Below are positions 61,730 to 64,000 of a DNA stretch of 64,000 nucleotides, piece by piece. The notes under the pieces were generated by a model that did no database searches, had not been told where the DNA came from, and was given only the letters and a program-made list of their open reading frames with translations. The position numbers and the translations under genes are program-made. Source of the stretch: Casuarius casuarius (taxonomy: Eukaryota; Chordata; Aves; Casuariiformes; Casuariidae); assembly GCA_003342895.1 (NCBI GenBank), contig PTFA01000028.1, positions 4,863,914 to 4,927,913 on the forward strand, in the 5' to 3' direction. How positions within the stretch are numbered: the stretch's first letter is position 1; every line of letters starts with the position of its first letter.

Positions 61730-64000
61730 CAAATGAATGCAGCTCATTAATAAGCACAAGTGGAGAGAGTAGAGGGTGGGTGAAAAGGAGTACGATAATC
61801 TCTGACCAAACAGGGTCACACTGGCTATGAGCAAGCTGCCAACCAGCTGGTTGGCAACCTCTGAGCCCTGGTGATTTTCCGACCATACCAACTGCGCTGC
61901 TCACTCTCGTGCAGACTCCTCATGACTTAGTCCATTTGGCCGCTAAATTAGATTGGCCACATGTAGCCCCCACTTCCAGCCCCTGCTTTCACTGCACAGG
62001 TTATGCGGCCATAGGCCAATGCCCGCTTCCCCGACTGCTGCCAACAGCATCTCAGGTTGTCCAAAAATTAGAAATTCTGGTTTTCACTTACATATGGTCT
62101 GTTCTTCCCCAGGATCAACCTTCCTGTCTACTGCTTATGATGTCTGACCTTGGCCAAAAGAGCTGTTATCCCGGAGGATGGCCAAGCCCCGTCTCTGAGG
62201 GCTAATACATTATCCCACCAGGCATGGGGTTGGGGGCAACTGGTGCTCTTTTTGACCAAGTCTCGTACTTTCTTGTTCTAGCTTCTTGGCAGACAGCTCT
62301 TGAGTACTTTTCAGGGCTAACTGTCATTGGCTTAAGAAGATTGTTAGATATTTGCATAAATGTTTTTATCCTTCTGACAATTAATCTTTGAGCTACTGAG
62401 CTTAATAAGGCACAATGAACTCTGTTACAGTGGTCTGACAGTGCATCAGAATTGCTATATGCAGTTCAGGTCCATGAACGATGACCTAGGACTTTATCTA
62501 AGAGCAGGTAGTCTATCCACTGTAAATCAGATATCTCTAAGCCAGCCTCAGAACAGCGGTGGGGATAAAACAATGTGTTGTCAAGTACGCCATATCTGGT
62601 CTTATAAAACATATAGCTGTTTGGTCCATGCGACATTCATACTGGTTTACTACAAGGAGCACCTCATGAGCTTAAGTGCCTTAAAGTAACCATCATGTTC
62701 CTGGAGTAGTTCTTCAAAGCTGGACTACATTTTAAGCTCTGAAAACATATGCATGTTTTCTAATACCTACTGGTCATTAGCAGCGGTGCAGAGGGCAGAT
62801 ACACTAAAGCCATGGCAGGAGGAATACCGCAGCAAAGTTAAAAACGAGAAGAACACTGTATATTCACTCCTCCCAGATGGTGAGAAGATACCAGTTGCTG
62901 TGTGTACATCACATATTTATCACAGAGATTAAAAACAAGATACCATGCTTGAAAAACAAAGGCTTGACTTAAAAAATTAGGAGCTAAGACTTGGTCACAA
63001 AAGAGCGTAATATGCTCTCAATTTCAACAGGAAAAAAGAGAAAATAGAGGAAGCTCAGCATGCTGTACCACTGGGTTCTTAAATGGAGTGTAATTAACAG
63101 AGAAGAAATTGATAGAGGTTAGCAGATAAAGATCCACATCTTGGGGCTTTATCAAGCATGGGGCACAGTGAAGAGTATCTAATACTCTAGAGATGAAATG
63201 GCTTCATGAGAACCACACCCCCAAAGTTGCCTTTTTAGCAAGTGTAATAGGACTTTTTCAGTTTCATAAAGTATCTTGATAACTGGAAAGTGCCAGTTAA
63301 TGGTACAATGTTCCAACTATGAATTTTACAAAGATTAATCTACCCCTTTAGGATCCAAAGGAGCCAATCACAGGACGCCCAGTCTTCAATGTTTTACAGT
63401 CTCTGTGGGCACGAAGCTCAGCTGAAACTACCGTTCAACATCCTAAACTGTCATCTTCATCTTCTTCTAGCATAAAAATACATATTTTTCCCCATAATAA
63501 AGATTTTTTATAATAGCAATAAAGTAACTCTAGAGAACATGGTTGTCTTGAGATAGCTTAACTGTGTCTGGTACCTCATAACGCCCTGGGGACCCAGCCA
63601 CCTCATAATAATCTCTTCCTTTACCATGCCTTGCTTAATTAAGGAGTGAAGCCAAAAGGTCAATGCAGGATAAAAATGTAAATCTTGAAGTTTTCATATG
63701 GACCCTAACTCCATATCATAAAACATACATATTCTTCTATAGTGTGCTCATCAAAAGGCTTGGTACATTAGCAGGTAGAAAGAGGAATATACTTTACATA
63801 CTCAAAAATTTAGTGTTTTAGTGATACAACAAATAAAGGCTTTAGCTCCTTATATGCAAAATTATGCCTTTTTCCTCCTAAGAATAATTACTAAGTTATT
63901 CATTTATTCCCTATGTAATGAATCTTCTTTAGCCTAGCTCTTTTTCTAAATATGATAATTGTAAATATTTGGGTGGATCTAACATTTCTCTGATTTTCCC
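61730..64000. other. Non-coding DNA, no gene recognised
   Basis: Mostly AT-rich to the window end, with an 18-bp palindrome near its start (listed separately). Short open frames (up to 98 codons) have no recognisable product. No repeat family identified. Confidence 0.4.
61838..61855. repeat. Perfect 18-bp palindrome with E-box core
   Basis: GCCAACCAGCTGGTTGGC reads the same on both strands and contains the E-box CAGCTG between two NFI-type TTGGC half-sites. Confidence 0.9.

Noticed and set aside
1..64000. CRISPR arrays, prophage, operons or toxin genes
   Set aside because: No regularly spaced repeats, no dense coding, and composition and repeats are vertebrate.

Overview
The window looks like nuclear DNA of a sauropsid vertebrate, most likely a bird; a crocodilian or turtle is not excluded. 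The evidence is a decayed tail of a CR1 LINE (about 45.96-46.33 kb), several worn MIR/CORE-SINE-type relics, other short repeats I associate with sauropsid genomes, an AT-rich background with a few short, extremely CpG-dense islands, and no Alu, B1 or mammalian L1 sequence. There is no operon, ribosome-binding site or dense coding typical of prokaryotes. The background is a low-repeat gene desert or a very long intron. I could not support a single complete protein-coding gene. The open reading frames of 60-195 codons are short, overlap on both strands, show no recognisable domain, and often lie in CpG islands or conserved-looking non-coding DNA.

Layout: 0.5-1.05 kb has a conserved-looking block with two TCF/LEF-type sites. 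1.3-20 kb is mostly featureless AT-rich sequence with one MIR relic. Near 20.5 kb there is a 65-nt segment with good splice signals on both sides and an open frame, the best exon candidate here, followed by an enhancer-like block. 22.8-24 kb has another enhancer-like block and a reverse-strand MIR. 30.68-31.11 kb holds an apparently perfect 166-bp direct duplication with a 263-bp offset, then an unassigned GC-rich block (31.18-31.57 kb). About 35.5-35.7 kb is a broken LINE reverse transcriptase with a YADD motif (RTE-like, minus strand). 39.3-40.4 kb is a cluster of conserved-looking DNA with an 18-bp palindrome.

From 46.5 kb to 61.6 kb the character changes. Six short CpG-rich islands (46.6, 47.5-47.8, 58.0-58.3, 59.2-59.45, 60.8-61.15, 61.3-61.6 kb) alternate with homeodomain-site-rich, enhancer-like DNA. 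Two islands carry canonical G-quadruplex motifs and share a 14-mer. At 59.13-59.21 kb two perfect 14-bp palindromes abut and are followed by a 19-bp direct repeat. This arrangement is what one expects beside a developmental regulator gene that lies outside the window. The gene cannot be named from this sequence.

No new biological system can be claimed. The candidates most worth testing are the palindrome/direct-repeat cluster at 59.1-59.2 kb, the island and conserved block at 57.5-58.3 kb, the exon candidate at 20.5 kb, the 30.7-31.1 kb duplication, and recursive-splice-like sites at 60.3 kb and 1.8 kb. Conservation and exon calls here are impressions from composition and motifs, not alignments.
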